From: Halopelagius longus
GTDB taxonomy: Archaea; Halobacteriota; Halobacteria; Halobacteriales; Haloferacaceae
Direction of reading: 5' to 3'
Length of the DNA: 64,000 bases
NCBI RefSeq assembly: GCF_900100875.1
Contig: NZ_FNKQ01000005.1
Coordinates: 124,001 to 188,000 of the forward strand
Notes under the pieces: model-generated
Database searches by the model: none
Told to the model about the DNA's origin: nothing
What the model saw: the letters and a program-made list of their open reading frames with translations, nothing else
In this document: positions 1 to 9,019 of the stretch, in pieces
How positions within the stretch are numbered: the stretch's first letter is position 1
How the letters are laid out: every line of letters begins with the position of its first letter
Translations under genes and position numbers: made by a program

Positions 1-346
1 CTCGGCACTGCTCGAACTCGTCTACGACCATCGGGTGACCGAACGGCGTACTCGTCTCCGCGCCGCGTTCGAGTGCCGCCTCGTACAGGCGTCGGGCGTG
101 GTCGAGGAGTCGTTCGTCGCCGCCCATCGCGTACAGCAACGGCCAGTTGTAGAACCCCTCGACGACGTCGTCGAAGCCGTCGACGCCGACGTGGTCCTTC
201 GGCGGCCAGAACGGTTCGTACTCGGGACCGGTGTAGTCCGCGACGAACCGGTCTGCGACGTCCGCCATCAGGTCGAACAACTCCCGTTGTCGGCGCGCCC
301 ACGACGGTACGCTCGACGCGTCGACGGTCGCTTCTACTTCGAACAT
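1..346 (-). CDS. hypothetical protein, partial (possible alpha/alpha-barrel carbohydrate enzyme)
   Basis: An open frame starts at the ATG read from 346 and runs off the left edge, so only about 115 N-terminal residues are visible. A GAGAG purine stretch precedes the ATG. There is no signal peptide or membrane segment. The segment with FWPPKDHVG, then FYNWPLLYAMGGDERLLD and LYEAALERG, resembles the helical repeats of (alpha/alpha) toroid glycosidases and related enzymes, in which a helix pair ends in a GD-hinge. This is a resemblance only and no catalytic residue can be assigned. It lies 114 bp upstream of the DapA-family gene on the same strand and may belong to the same sugar-acid locus. Confidence 0.55.
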   Translation of the reverse strand, partial: MFEVEATVDASSVPSWARRQRELFDLMADVADRFVADYTGPEYEPFWPPKDHVGVDGFDDVVEGFYNWPLLYAMGGDERLLDHARRLYEAALERGAETSTPFGHPMVVDEFEQCR

Positions 347-460
347 GCTCTCGTCGGTGCAGTTCGGTCCGCTGTCTCGGTCGGTATCATTGGGTGGCGG
401 TCAGTTTCCGCGCTCGTTCGGGTGCGGCAGTCGTTCCGGCGTCGCCCTCGTCGCTCCGCG

Positions 461-1399
461 TCAGGCGATGACACGTTCGATGTCGTCGTCGAGTTGCTCG
501 TAGAGTTCCTCGGCGCGGCGTTCGTCCGCGGGCGAGAGCGGTTCGATGGGGTCGCGAACGTCGCCGCCGTGGAGGCCGGCGAGTTCGAGTCCCTTCTTCA
601 CGGCGGAGACGCTTATCGCGCCCTCGATGGTGTTGTTCTCCCCGGTTTCGTCGCGGAAGTTCTGATAGGGGAGGCTGATGTTGCGGATTCGGCGGGCGCG
701 CTCCCACTCCCCCGATTCGAGGGCGTCGTACAGTTCGAGTCCGACCTCCGGCCGGAAGTTGCTGACGCCGGCGGAGAACCCCTCGATACCCTCGTTCCAA
801 AACGAGACGGCGAACGGTTCCGCGAGGCCGTTCATCCACACCACGTCGTCGGGGGAGGAACTGGTCGCCGCGCCGAGTTTCACCGCGTCCTCGATGGCGT
901 ACTTGACGCCGACGACGCCGTCGACGTCCGCGAGGTTGCGGAGGTACGAGACGGACGGGTCGAACCCCTTGACGTACGGGACGAGGGGCGTCTCCGTCGC
1001 GGCGTCGAGTTTCTCGTAGTAGCGGATGAGTCCGCGTTCGTGGATGTAGGTGTGGTCCGGCGGCATCACCATCATCGCGTCCACGCCGATTCTGTCGTAC
1101 GCTCGGATAAGCTCCTGTGCGTCCGGCGTGCTCCCGCCGACGCCGGCGAGGACGCAGGCGTCCGAGGGAAGCGCGTCGACGGCCGTCTCCGTCACGTCTA
1201 CCCGCTCGGTCTGAGAGAGCGAGTGGTACTCGCTGATGTTCGCGGACGCGAGGAACGTCCGGATTCCGGCGTCGTAAAGCGCGTTCGCGTTCGCTTCCAA
1301 TTTAGGGTGTTCGACGAGGAGTTCGTCATCGAACGGGGTGAGGAGTCCGGCAGCGACGCCACGCAGGTGCTGACGCACACCGCTCTTGGAAAGTGGCAT
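461..1399 (-). CDS. DapA-family aldolase/dehydratase (candidate 5-keto-4-deoxyglucarate dehydratase)
   Basis: This 312-residue protein has the usual length and layout of the class I dihydrodipicolinate synthase/N-acetylneuraminate lyase family. The GTTGE-like loop appears as SANISEYHSLS (about 50-60), the tyrosine region as VPYVKG, and the Schiff-base lysine region as GVVGVKYA. The family includes 4-hydroxy-tetrahydrodipicolinate synthase, KDG aldolases and 5-keto-4-deoxyglucarate dehydratase. Nearby galacturonate-type enzymes and a ketoglutarate-semialdehyde dehydrogenase make the last one the favoured guess, forming 2-oxoglutarate semialdehyde with loss of water and CO2. The ATG at 1399 is chosen because a TATA-like box sits about 28 nt upstream. 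The open frame continues upstream but reads as antisense noise. Confidence 0.85.
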   Translation of the reverse strand: MPLSKSGVRQHLRGVAAGLLTPFDDELLVEHPKLEANANALYDAGIRTFLASANISEYHSLSQTERVDVTETAVDALPSDACVLAGVGGSTPDAQELIRAYDRIGVDAMMVMPPDHTYIHERGLIRYYEKLDAATETPLVPYVKGFDPSVSYLRNLADVDGVVGVKYAIEDAVKLGAATSSSPDDVVWMNGLAEPFAVSFWNEGIEGFSAGVSNFRPEVGLELYDALESGEWERARRIRNISLPYQNFRDETGENNTIEGAISVSAVKKGLELAGLHGGDVRDPIEPLSPADERRAEELYEQLDDDIERVIA

Positions 1400-1420
1400 A
1401 TCCGATACAGCGAGTGCTCG

Positions 1421-1432
1421 AACATAAAATCT
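1421..1432 (-). promoter_or_regulatory. TATA-like promoter of the DapA-family gene
   Basis: On the minus strand the element reads GATTTTATGTT and is centred about 28 nt from the ATG at 1399. That spacing implies a leaderless transcript. Confidence 0.55.
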
Positions 1433-1594
1433 TTGGAGGGGGAGACGAAGTCGGCCGGTTTCGGGCGCGTCGGGTCGCTGACGGCGACGCCGCGACGGAA
1501 AGTGGGAGGAGAACCGGAGCGAGAGAATCGGCGGCGAGCGACTCGGCGCGGCAAAACAGTTATTGGTCGGATTTCTGTATGAGTAACCGTTCCC

Positions 1595-2647
1595 ATGGAG
1601 AGCCAGACTGAATCTTCCCCCGTTACAGTCGGACTCGTCGGCCTCGGAAGCCTCGGACGGAGACTCGGCCGCCAGTTCGTCGAACTGCCCCGCTCGGACC
1701 TCGTCGCGCTTTCGGACGTCGACGGCGACAGTCTCGCGGCCGCCGGACGCGAACTCGACGTCCCGGAGTCCGCTCGGTACGAATCGTACGAGAAGATGCT
1801 CGACTCGGAGGCGTTGGACGCGGTGGCGATAGCGACGCCCAACGGACTCCACTACGAGCAGACGACGGCCGCACTCGACCGCGACCTGCACGTGCTCTGT
1901 GAGAAACCGCTCGCGACGAGCGTCGAGGACGGGTACGAGGTCATGCAGCGGTCGGAGTCGAGCGACCGGACGGTGATGGTGGGCTACCAGCGGCATCTGA
2001 ATCCGGCGTACGTACTCGCCCGGAAGCGGTGGGCGTTGGGCGACCGGGAACCGAGGTTCGTCACCGGGGAGATAACGCACGACTGGCGGTCGTGCTACGA
2101 GGAGATGGACGGCTGGCGGATGGACCCCCACCTGAGCGGCGGCGGTCACCTCCTGAACGTCGGGACGCACATCGTCGATGCGATTCTGTGGACGACGGGA
2201 CTCTCCCCGACGCACGTCTACGCGTCCGTCGATTTCCACGACGACGAGCAGGTGTTCGACCGGCAGTCCTCCACCACCGTCGAGTTCGAGGAGGACGCGG
2301 TGGCGAACGTCTCCGACACCGGCGTCGTCGCCCGAACCCGCGAACACGTCCACGTCTGGGACGAAGAGGGGGCGGTCTACCTCGAAGGCCGGGAGTGGGA
2401 CGACCGAACCGGCTACGTCATCGACGCCGAGGGGACCGAAAAGAGCCCGTACCACGGCTACGACCGCCGACTGAGCAAGGGCACCGCGTTCCTCGACGCG
2501 ATAGAGACGGGCGAGGTTCCGCCGGCCACCGCCCGCGACGGACTCAAAGCGCTGGTCGTCACGATGGCCGCCTACGAGTCGGGGCGTCGGAACGAACGCG
2601 TCGCCCTCGACGAACTCTACCCCGCGGCCGCCGATATCTTCGAGTGA
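1595..2647 (+). CDS. Gfo/Idh/MocA-family NAD(P)-dependent oxidoreductase
   Basis: The 350-residue protein starts with a Rossmann fold (VGLVGLGSLGRRLG, residues 12-25). It carries the family EKP motif at 103-105 and a GGGHLLNVGTHIVD segment (182-195) with the conserved histidine of the substrate site. These enzymes oxidise or reduce sugars, inositols and sugar acids. In haloarchaea one member is the xylose/arabinose dehydrogenase of the oxidative pentose pathway. The neighbours make a sugar or uronate dehydrogenase likely, but the substrate cannot be read from sequence. It is transcribed divergently from the DapA-like gene. A TATA-like AGTTATTGG lies about 33 nt before the ATG. Confidence 0.88.
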   Translation: MESQTESSPVTVGLVGLGSLGRRLGRQFVELPRSDLVALSDVDGDSLAAAGRELDVPESARYESYEKMLDSEALDAVAIATPNGLHYEQTTAALDRDLHVLCEKPLATSVEDGYEVMQRSESSDRTVMVGYQRHLNPAYVLARKRWALGDREPRFVTGEITHDWRSCYEEMDGWRMDPHLSGGGHLLNVGTHIVDAILWTTGLSPTHVYASVDFHDDEQVFDRQSSTTVEFEEDAVANVSDTGVVARTREHVHVWDEEGAVYLEGREWDDRTGYVIDAEGTEKSPYHGYDRRLSKGTAFLDAIETGEVPPATARDGLKALVVTMAAYESGRRNERVALDELYPAAADIFE

Positions 2648-2681
2648 GGCGACCGACGCGCCTCGTCGTACCGTACTTCTA

Positions 2682-2727
2682 CCGCCGACAGTGATTTATC
2701 GGCGGCTCGCAACGTTCGTGCCGAACG
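2682..2727 (+). promoter_or_regulatory. promoter region with two inverted repeats
   Basis: CCGCCGA and TCGGCGG (2682-2688 and 2699-2705) frame a TTTAT box. CGTTCG-TGC-CGAACG (2713-2727) directly abuts the ATG at 2728. Either could be an operator or a transcript hairpin. The repeats are seen directly and the role is inferred. Confidence 0.4.
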
Positions 2728-3801
2728 ATGGTCGACCACCAGTTCGACTACGGCGAGTGGACGGGCCACGTCTCCGAGAGCACCACGCAGGTGTGTACGT
2801 ACGGCGGCGAGACCGGGATAACGTTCACCGCGTGGCAGAAGACGTTCCGCGACGAGTTGCGCGAGGTCCTCGGATTCCCGGTGATACGCGACAACGGGGC
2901 GACGGACCTCGACCCGCGACGACGGGAGACGCGGGATGTGGAGGCGGGAGCGGGCCAGAACTACGAGCGACAGACGTGGAGCGTCGAGACGGAACGCGGG
3001 TTCCGCGTGCCGTTCCACCTGCTCCTTCCGAGTTCGGCGGACCCGCCGTACCCCGTCGTTCTCGCCCTCCACGGCCACGCCGAGAGCGGAAAGGACCTCG
3101 CCGCCGGCGTCGTCGAGAGCGACGCCGACCGGCGGCGCGTCTCCGAGGAGCGACGCGACATCGCGCGGCAGGCGGTCGAACGCGGGTTCGCGGCGCTTGC
3201 ACCCGACATGCGCGCGTTCGGGGAGTTGGCTCGGGGGAGAGAGGAAGGCGAAGAGGGAAGCGGTTCGACGGACGGGGGACGGGCGTGCACCCGGTGGCAG
3301 AAGACCGCACAACTGGTCGGGCGGTCGTTGGTCGGAGAGCGAGTCTGGGACGCGCTCAGGCTCGTCGAGTTCGTCGAACGCCGCCCCGAACTCGACGACG
3401 ACCGAATCGCGGTCACCGGTCACTCCGGAGGCGGGATGGTCGCGCTGTTTTCGGCCGCACTCGACGAACGGCTCTCTCCGGCCGCCCCCTGCGCGTCCGT
3501 CTGTTCGTTCGACCACTCCATCGTTCCGATAGACCACTGTCTCTGTAACTACGTCCCCGGCGTTCGGCGACTCGGCGAAATCGGGGACGTTGCCGGCCTC
3601 GTCGCACCGCGACCCCTCTGTGTCGTCGCGGGCGACGACGACCCCATCTTTCCGGAAGCCGGGACGAGACGCGCGTTCGACCGCATCCGCGAAATCTATC
3701 GGGGCGCGGGGGCCGAAGAGCAGTGCAGTCTGTTCGTCGGCGAGGGCGGTCACCGATTCTACGGAGCCGGCGTCTGGCCGTTCGTCGAACGGAACCTCTG
3801 A
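2728..3801 (+). CDS. alpha/beta-hydrolase family esterase (acetyl xylan esterase/dienelactone hydrolase-like)
   Basis: A 357-residue alpha/beta hydrolase. The oxyanion region is LALHGHAESG (112-121). The nucleophile elbow is GHSGGG (231-236) with Ser233. The acid lies in AGDDDPIFP (301-309) and the catalytic His342 in EGGHRFYG. No signal peptide is visible, so it should act in the cytoplasm. Proteins of this architecture remove acetyl or other ester groups from plant polysaccharides or hydrolyse lactones. Here a role on pectin- or xylan-derived oligosaccharides, or as a sugar-acid lactonase, is plausible. It follows the Gfo/Idh/MocA gene by 80 bp on the same strand. Confidence 0.8.
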   Translation: MVDHQFDYGEWTGHVSESTTQVCTYGGETGITFTAWQKTFRDELREVLGFPVIRDNGATDLDPRRRETRDVEAGAGQNYERQTWSVETERGFRVPFHLLLPSSADPPYPVVLALHGHAESGKDLAAGVVESDADRRRVSEERRDIARQAVERGFAALAPDMRAFGELARGREEGEEGSGSTDGGRACTRWQKTAQLVGRSLVGERVWDALRLVEFVERRPELDDDRIAVTGHSGGGMVALFSAALDERLSPAAPCASVCSFDHSIVPIDHCLCNYVPGVRRLGEIGDVAGLVAPRPLCVVAGDDDPIFPEAGTRRAFDRIREIYRGAGAEEQCSLFVGEGGHRFYGAGVWPFVERNL

Positions 3802-3930
3802 GCGTCTCGTCCGATGCCCGAGTAGTCGAGTCCGACGTACCACCTGCGAGCCCGAACCGTTTACTCGCATCTCGATATCTCGCCGCACTAGACCTGTTTT
3901 AGTTATATTAATCGTTATGTATATGTAGCG

Positions 3931-5337
3931 ATGGCGTGTATTTTCCGCTGCATGTCGGAAGACAGCACACGGCACGGTACAGAGAGCGATAGCGCAGAGC
4001 GAACTATCAGTCGACGAAGCGCACTCGCACTGACGGGCGGCATCGTCGTAGGGTCGGCGCTTTCCGGTACCGCGGCCGCCGCCTCGAATCAGACGGTCGT
4101 AACGCCCGACGAACCCCTCGGCGCGGAGTCGCCCGGTTCGGCGGTGAATCCGGTAGACGGGTTCGCCGACACGGACTGGACCGCCGGGACCGACCTGTCG
4201 GTGGTGAAAGTGACGAACCTCGACGCCACCGGCGAGGGGTCGTTCAAGCATGCGATGGAACGCGACGTCGACGGCGACGGGCGCGTCGTCGTCTTCGAAG
4301 TCGGCGGCGTCATCGACCTCTCGGAGGCGAACGGGGAACTCGACCCCGAAGCGAGCAACATGTTCGTCGCGGGGCAGACCGCGCCGGGTCCGGGAATCAC
4401 GCTGATAAAGGGAACCATGGAAATCGACGGCGAGAATATCGTCGTCCAGCACATCAGGTCGCGGGCCGGGACGCAGACGGCCCCGGGTGCGAGCGGTGAG
4501 GGAGACGCCGCCGACTCGATAACCATCGCCGACGAGGCGAAGAACGTCATCGTGGACCACTGCACCGCCACGTGGGGGACGGACGAGAACCTCTCCTGCG
4601 GCGACACCGCCTCGGATATCACCTTCAGCAACAATCTCGTCGCCCACGGCCTCGCGGCGCCGACTCTCCACCCGGACGGCGACGAACACTCGAACGGAAG
4701 CCTCGTCGGCCACGACACCGAGGGGATGGCCATCCTCGGAAACCTCTACGCCCACAACAACGACCGGAACCCGCGTCTGAAAGGCGGCACTCGGAGCATC
4801 GTCGCGAACAACGTCGTGTACAACTACGACACGGCCGTTCGACTGGGCGACGACGCCGAGTCCAACGCGGGCGAGGAGTACCCGACGCAGGTCAGTCTCG
4901 TCCGCAACGTCTACCGGCCGGGCGACAACACCCCCCTCGACGACCCGGTCGTCGGTCTCAATCAGGAGGACGACGTCCTGAAGGCGCTCGTGTACTTGGA
5001 GGAGAACGTGACGCAGGGGTCCGTCGAGATGCTCTCCGAGAGCCCGGACGAACGACTCGTCGTCGCCGACGAACCGCCCGTCCTGCCGTCGGGGTTCGAC
5101 GCGCCGAAGGGGACGTTCGGCAACGTTCTGAACGCCGCCAGCGCCCGTCCCGGCCAACGCGTCTCCTACGACGAGTCCATCGTCCGGCAGACGAAAGCCA
5201 AGGAGGGCGAAGTCATCGACCGGGAGGACGAAGTCGGCGGCTACCCGTCGTTCGGTCCGGTGACACGCGAACTGGACGTTCCGAGCGACGGCTTCGGCGA
5301 GTGGTTGGCCGCCCACACCGAAGCGGTCGAACGGTAA
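3931..5337 (+). CDS. Tat-exported pectate lyase-like protein (PL1-type beta-helix)
   Basis: The product has 468 residues from this ATG or 461 from the in-frame ATG at 3952. A TATA-like TTATATTA at 3903-3910 is 24 nt from 3931, which is why I keep the upstream start. A twin-arginine signal (ISRRSALALTGG, arginines near 28-29) ends at an AAAA-type cleavage site. The mature part has the repeating short strands of a right-handed beta-helix. DHCTATWGTDE (about 200-210) resembles the calcium-site segment of polysaccharide lyase family 1, and NDRNPRLKGG supplies the expected catalytic arginine. It should cleave polygalacturonate outside the cell by beta-elimination, leaving unsaturated oligogalacturonides. 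The pectin substrate is inferred from family and neighbours. Confidence 0.82.
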   Translation: MACIFRCMSEDSTRHGTESDSAERTISRRSALALTGGIVVGSALSGTAAAASNQTVVTPDEPLGAESPGSAVNPVDGFADTDWTAGTDLSVVKVTNLDATGEGSFKHAMERDVDGDGRVVVFEVGGVIDLSEANGELDPEASNMFVAGQTAPGPGITLIKGTMEIDGENIVVQHIRSRAGTQTAPGASGEGDAADSITIADEAKNVIVDHCTATWGTDENLSCGDTASDITFSNNLVAHGLAAPTLHPDGDEHSNGSLVGHDTEGMAILGNLYAHNNDRNPRLKGGTRSIVANNVVYNYDTAVRLGDDAESNAGEEYPTQVSLVRNVYRPGDNTPLDDPVVGLNQEDDVLKALVYLEENVTQGSVEMLSESPDERLVVADEPPVLPSGFDAPKGTFGNVLNAASARPGQRVSYDESIVRQTKAKEGEVIDREDEVGGYPSFGPVTRELDVPSDGFGEWLAAHTEAVER

Positions 5338-5420
5338 CGCCGTCGCGTTTCCGTCGAGACGGCCGGTGAACAGCGCGGAGTCGGAGACCGGCGTGGTGTC
5401 GGTTACCGTAACCCCAACGC

Positions 5421-5427
5421 TATTTAT
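5421..5427 (+). promoter_or_regulatory. TATA-like promoter of the second Gfo/Idh/MocA gene
   Basis: TATTTAT lies about 30 nt upstream of the ATG at 5456. It excludes the 30-codon upstream extension of the frame and fixes the start. Confidence 0.55.
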
Positions 5428-5455
5428 CCCCACACTGCAACGACGTGACACGAAC

Positions 5456-6604
5456 ATGCGAGAGATAGGTATCGTCATGAACGGCGTAACGGGACGGATG
5501 GGAACGAACCAACACCTCATCCGGTCGATATTGGCCCTCCGCGACGAAGGCGGGGTCGAGTTACCGAGCGGAGAGCGGGTGATGCCCAATCCGCTGCTCG
5601 TCGGACGGAACGAGCGCAAACTTCGGGAGTTGAGCGAGGAACACGGTGTCGAGCGCTGGACCGCCGACCCCGACCTCGAATCCTGCTTGGAGGGCGACGA
5701 CGAGATTTACTTCGACTCGCAGGTCACGCCACGGCGACCGGAAGCGCTCCTGAAGGCCATCGAGGCCGGAAAGGACGTCTACTGCGAGAAACCGCTCGGA
5801 ACGAACTTAGACACCGCGCTGGAGGTCGCTCGCGCCGCCGAACGGAGCGGCGTCAAACACGGGATCGTGCAGGACAAACTGTGGCTCCCCGGACTGCAGA
5901 AACTCCGGCGACTGCTCGATCAGGGGTTCTTCGGCGAGGTGCTCTCCGTGGACGTCGACTTCGGATACTGGGTGTTCACCGGGCACGACCAACCGGCACA
6001 GCGCCCGTCGTGGAACTACCGCGCGGAGGACGGCGGCGGAATCATCGACGACATGTTCTCCCACTGGAGCTACGTGCTGGAGAACCTCTTCGGGCGGGTC
6101 GAATCGGTCACCTGCCTCGGGAAGACGCACATCCCCCGCCGCGTGGACGAACAGGGTAACGAGTACGAGGCGACGGCCGAGGACGCGGCCTACGCCATCC
6201 TCGAACTCGAAGGCGATATCGTCGCGCAGATAAACTCCTCGTGGACGGTGCGGGTCAACCGCGACGACCTGCTCGAAATTCAGGTCGACGGGACGGAGGG
6301 AAGCGCCGTCGCCGGACTTCGCGAGTGTAAGACCCAACACCGGGCGAACACGCCGAAGCCCGAGTGGAACCCCGACACGCCGACGGAACACGACTTCACC
6401 GACGACTGGGAACGAGTACCCGACAACGGCGAGTTCGAGAACGCGTTCAAGCGGCAGTGGGCGGAGTTCATCCGCCACGTCGTCGCCGACGAACCGTTCC
6501 CGTGGGACTTCCGAAGCGGAGCGAGGGGGGTCCAACTCACCGAGGCGAGCCACCGGTCGTGGGACGAACGCCGCCGCGTCGAACTCGACGAACTGCCGGT
6601 GTAA
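5456..6604 (+). CDS. Gfo/Idh/MocA-family oxidoreductase, long form
   Basis: The 382-residue protein begins MREIGIVMNGVTGRMG, a Rossmann start reminiscent of dihydrodipicolinate-reductase-like folds. It has the EKPLGTN cofactor motif near residue 110 and the C-terminal beta-sheet domain of the family (GGGIIDDMFSHW, with its histidine). It is longer than the 350-residue neighbour and not a close copy, so the two probably act on different substrates. The position between the pectate lyase and the GH28 gene suggests a role on a galacturonate-derived sugar or acid, such as oxidation or epimerisation. The exact reaction is unknown. Confidence 0.85.
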   Translation: MREIGIVMNGVTGRMGTNQHLIRSILALRDEGGVELPSGERVMPNPLLVGRNERKLRELSEEHGVERWTADPDLESCLEGDDEIYFDSQVTPRRPEALLKAIEAGKDVYCEKPLGTNLDTALEVARAAERSGVKHGIVQDKLWLPGLQKLRRLLDQGFFGEVLSVDVDFGYWVFTGHDQPAQRPSWNYRAEDGGGIIDDMFSHWSYVLENLFGRVESVTCLGKTHIPRRVDEQGNEYEATAEDAAYAILELEGDIVAQINSSWTVRVNRDDLLEIQVDGTEGSAVAGLRECKTQHRANTPKPEWNPDTPTEHDFTDDWERVPDNGEFENAFKRQWAEFIRHVVADEPFPWDFRSGARGVQLTEASHRSWDERRRVELDELPV

Positions 6605-6663
6605 CCGAGACGGCGTTCGCCGCGCGCGGTCCGGCGGTTCTCCGCTCTTTTCCCGACGTAACG

Positions 6664-6669
6664 TTTATG
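6664..6669 (+). promoter_or_regulatory. TATA-like promoter of the GH28 gene
   Basis: TTTATG lies about 28 nt before the ATG at 6694. This supports a leaderless transcript and argues against the upstream in-frame ATG at 6667. Confidence 0.5.
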
Positions 6670-6693
6670 TCCGCACTCCGAAACCATCGATTG

Positions 6694-8244
6694 ATGTCCG
6701 AGTCAGACACGTTCACGTTCGACGTCCGGGAGTACGGCGCCGCGGGCGACGGCGCGGAACTCGACACTGAGGCGATACAGGACGCACTGGACGACTGCGC
6801 CGAAACCGGCGGGACGGTGCGCGTCCCGCCCGGAACGTACCGCACGGCACCGCTACGAGTCGGCGACGACACGACGCTCCACCTCGACGCGGGCGCGACG
6901 CTCCGGTTCGTCCGGGACTACTCGGCGTTTCCGACCGTCGAGAGCCGGTGGGAGGGGTGGAACCAGGTCGGCTTCCACCCTTGTCTGTTCGTCGCGGGCG
7001 CCGAGAACGTCGCGGTCACGGGCCGCGGGACCATCGACGGACAGGGCGACTACTGGTGGGAGTTCTACGACACGCCGGAGTCGGAGTACCCCGACGGACT
7101 CACGGAGCGACTGGCCGAGTTCGAGGCGCGAAACGACAAGCGGGACGACGTGAGTAGCTTCACCCTCCGACCGCCGCTGTTTCAGATTTCTGAGTCGGAG
7201 AACGTCACCGTCTCGGGCGTCACGCTCCGTAACTCCCCGTTCTGGAACACCCACGTCGTCTACTCCGAGAACGTCACGCTACACGACGTGAACGTCGAGA
7301 ACCCCGAAGGGGCGCCGAACGGCGACGGCATCGACATCGACTCCTCGCGCTTCGTCCGAATCAGCGACACGTACATCAACGCCGGCGACGACGCCATCTG
7401 CATCAAGTCGGGGAAGAACGAGGAGGGGCGAACGGTCGGCCGCCCGGCCGCGCAGATAACCGTCACCAACTGCACCGTCGAGGCGGGCCACGGCGGCGTC
7501 GTCGTCGGAAGCGAGATGTCCGGCGACGTGCGCGACGTGACGGTCAGCAACTGCACCTTCACCGGCACCGACCGCGGCGTGCGGATCAAGACGCAACGCG
7601 GCCGCGGAGGCGTCGTGGAGGACCTCCGATTCGACAACATCGTCATGCGGCGCGTCGCGTGCCCGTTCGTCGTCAACGGCTACTACTTCACGGACATCGA
7701 CAGCGACCCGGTGCCCGTCGACGACGGGACGCCGACGGTCAGGAACGTCCACTTCTCGAACGTGACCGCCCGTAACGTGTCGTACGCCGGGTTCTTCGCG
7801 GGCCTCCCCGAACGCTCGTTCGAGGGGATATCGTTCTCGGACGTGCGGATAGACGCCACGCGACCGTTGGACGCCACGGACGTCTCCCCCGCGATGGCGG
7901 AGAACTACGACGCGTCGCACACGTTCTTCTGCAAGTCGCTGGGCGACGTCTCGTTCCGGAACGTCGAGATACGAACGCCCGAGAGTCCCGCGATGGCCTT
8001 CGAGGAAGTCGAGTCGGTCGAACTCGACGGACTGCGGTTCCGCGGCGAGGGGCGCGGTTCGGTCGTGACGGTGACGGACGTGGGGACGACGCGCGTCCAC
8101 GGGTGCCGCGCCCCCGACACCGAGGGCGCGTTCCTGCGGGCGTACGGTCCGGAGACGCGACGAATCTCGCTCTCGGGGAACGACGCCGCCCTCGAAGGAC
8201 GAGTCGAGACGGACGACACCGCGACGGACGTGGTCGTCGAATAG
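6694..8244 (+). CDS. glycoside hydrolase family 28 (polygalacturonase-like)
   Basis: The 516-residue beta-helix protein carries the GH28 hallmarks in order: NGDGIDID (about 208-215), GDDAICIKSG (about 230-239), GHGGVVVGSEMSG (about 266) and RIKT (about 297). These contain the three catalytic aspartates, the histidine and the substrate-binding Arg/Lys. The N-terminus FDVREYGAAGDG is the typical pectate-lyase-superfamily start. There is no signal peptide, so it probably acts in the cytoplasm as an exo-acting galacturonosidase on imported oligogalacturonides. That pairs it with the exported lyase and the transporter downstream. Rhamnogalacturonan activity is an alternative within the family. Confidence 0.9.
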   Translation: MSESDTFTFDVREYGAAGDGAELDTEAIQDALDDCAETGGTVRVPPGTYRTAPLRVGDDTTLHLDAGATLRFVRDYSAFPTVESRWEGWNQVGFHPCLFVAGAENVAVTGRGTIDGQGDYWWEFYDTPESEYPDGLTERLAEFEARNDKRDDVSSFTLRPPLFQISESENVTVSGVTLRNSPFWNTHVVYSENVTLHDVNVENPEGAPNGDGIDIDSSRFVRISDTYINAGDDAICIKSGKNEEGRTVGRPAAQITVTNCTVEAGHGGVVVGSEMSGDVRDVTVSNCTFTGTDRGVRIKTQRGRGGVVEDLRFDNIVMRRVACPFVVNGYYFTDIDSDPVPVDDGTPTVRNVHFSNVTARNVSYAGFFAGLPERSFEGISFSDVRIDATRPLDATDVSPAMAENYDASHTFFCKSLGDVSFRNVEIRTPESPAMAFEEVESVELDGLRFRGEGRGSVVTVTDVGTTRVHGCRAPDTEGAFLRAYGPETRRISLSGNDAALEGRVETDDTATDVVVE

Positions 8245-9019
8245 GTGCCGTCGGCGTCCGAACCCGCGTTCCGCGGGGAGTCGGGCCCAGAACCGAGCGC
8301 TCGTACCGACGGAACCGTTCCCGACTGGAGAACCCGTTCGAGGCCACACGCCGGCCGTTTTCGGACGAATCGACGGTCTGTTTCGGTCGAACGACACGGA
8401 ATCGGCGAACGGTAGTTCCCGTTCGGCCGTCGACCCGCCCCGGACGGTTCGGAGGTCCGGCTCGCGTTTTTCTCTGCGGAACACCCGGATCTCAGAGCCT
8501 GCGTGAAGGTTTTTCGGTATCTTCGACCGACTTCGAGTCCGGAACGTCGGCGATGTTCGGCGTCGGCAGTTTCGTCTCGGACGCTCCGTCTCCGTACGCT
8601 CGCCTCTCCCGAACCATCACAGCAGTATGTCTGTAACGTCTCGCTCGTCCGCACCGCCGCGGTTGGCGTTCGTTACCAGCTGTTATTCCAGCACTACCGG
8701 AACCCGCTTTCCCCGCCCCGTCTGTTCCCCCCTCACGAACGTTCGACGGTCCAACGGTATGACGGGTGTACCGAGGGGAGATCGAGTCCCCGCGGAGAAC
8801 GACGAGAGTCCACGGAAAGCGGCGGCACCCGCGAAACCGTCCGCGGCGGTCCGATGCGACGCACGCGGGAACGGGTGCGAACGAATCACTCGGCGGGGCG
8901 AACGACCACCTCACCCGTCGAGGAACCGTCTCGCGGGCGAGATGCCGGGTGAATCCGTCGCCCCCTCAATAGCATTAACAATAGTTAGATATTTATGGTA
9001 CAACTCGCATTGTCATACC
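8245..9019. other. 775-bp intergenic region
   Basis: No convincing gene was found on either strand. The open frames here have arginine/proline-rich, shadow-like composition. A short T-run (8467-8471) could end the GH28 transcript. AT-rich sequence from about 8965 to 9000 belongs to the promoter of the binding-protein gene, with TTTATGG at 8992-8998. Confidence 0.6.
8992..8998 (+). promoter_or_regulatory. TATA-like promoter of the oligosaccharide/peptide-binding protein gene
   Basis: TTTATGG is centred about 26 nt before the ATG at 9020 within an AT-rich patch. The frame stays open 131 codons upstream, but this promoter marks the true start. Confidence 0.6.

Noticed and set aside
461-2455. 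664-codon form of the DapA-like gene
   Set aside because: The part beyond 1399 is antisense to the Gfo/Idh/MocA gene. A leaderless promoter marks the ATG at 1399.
2617-5619. 1000-codon open frame on the minus strand opposite esterase, lyase and oxidoreductase genes
   Set aside because: It runs antisense to well-supported genes. Its composition is the Arg/Val-rich pattern produced by GC-rich shadow frames, and no domain is recognisable.
8627-9019. 131-codon N-terminal extension of the binding protein
   Set aside because: The Tat-lipobox signal begins at 9020 with a TATA-like box just upstream. The extension is not protein-like.
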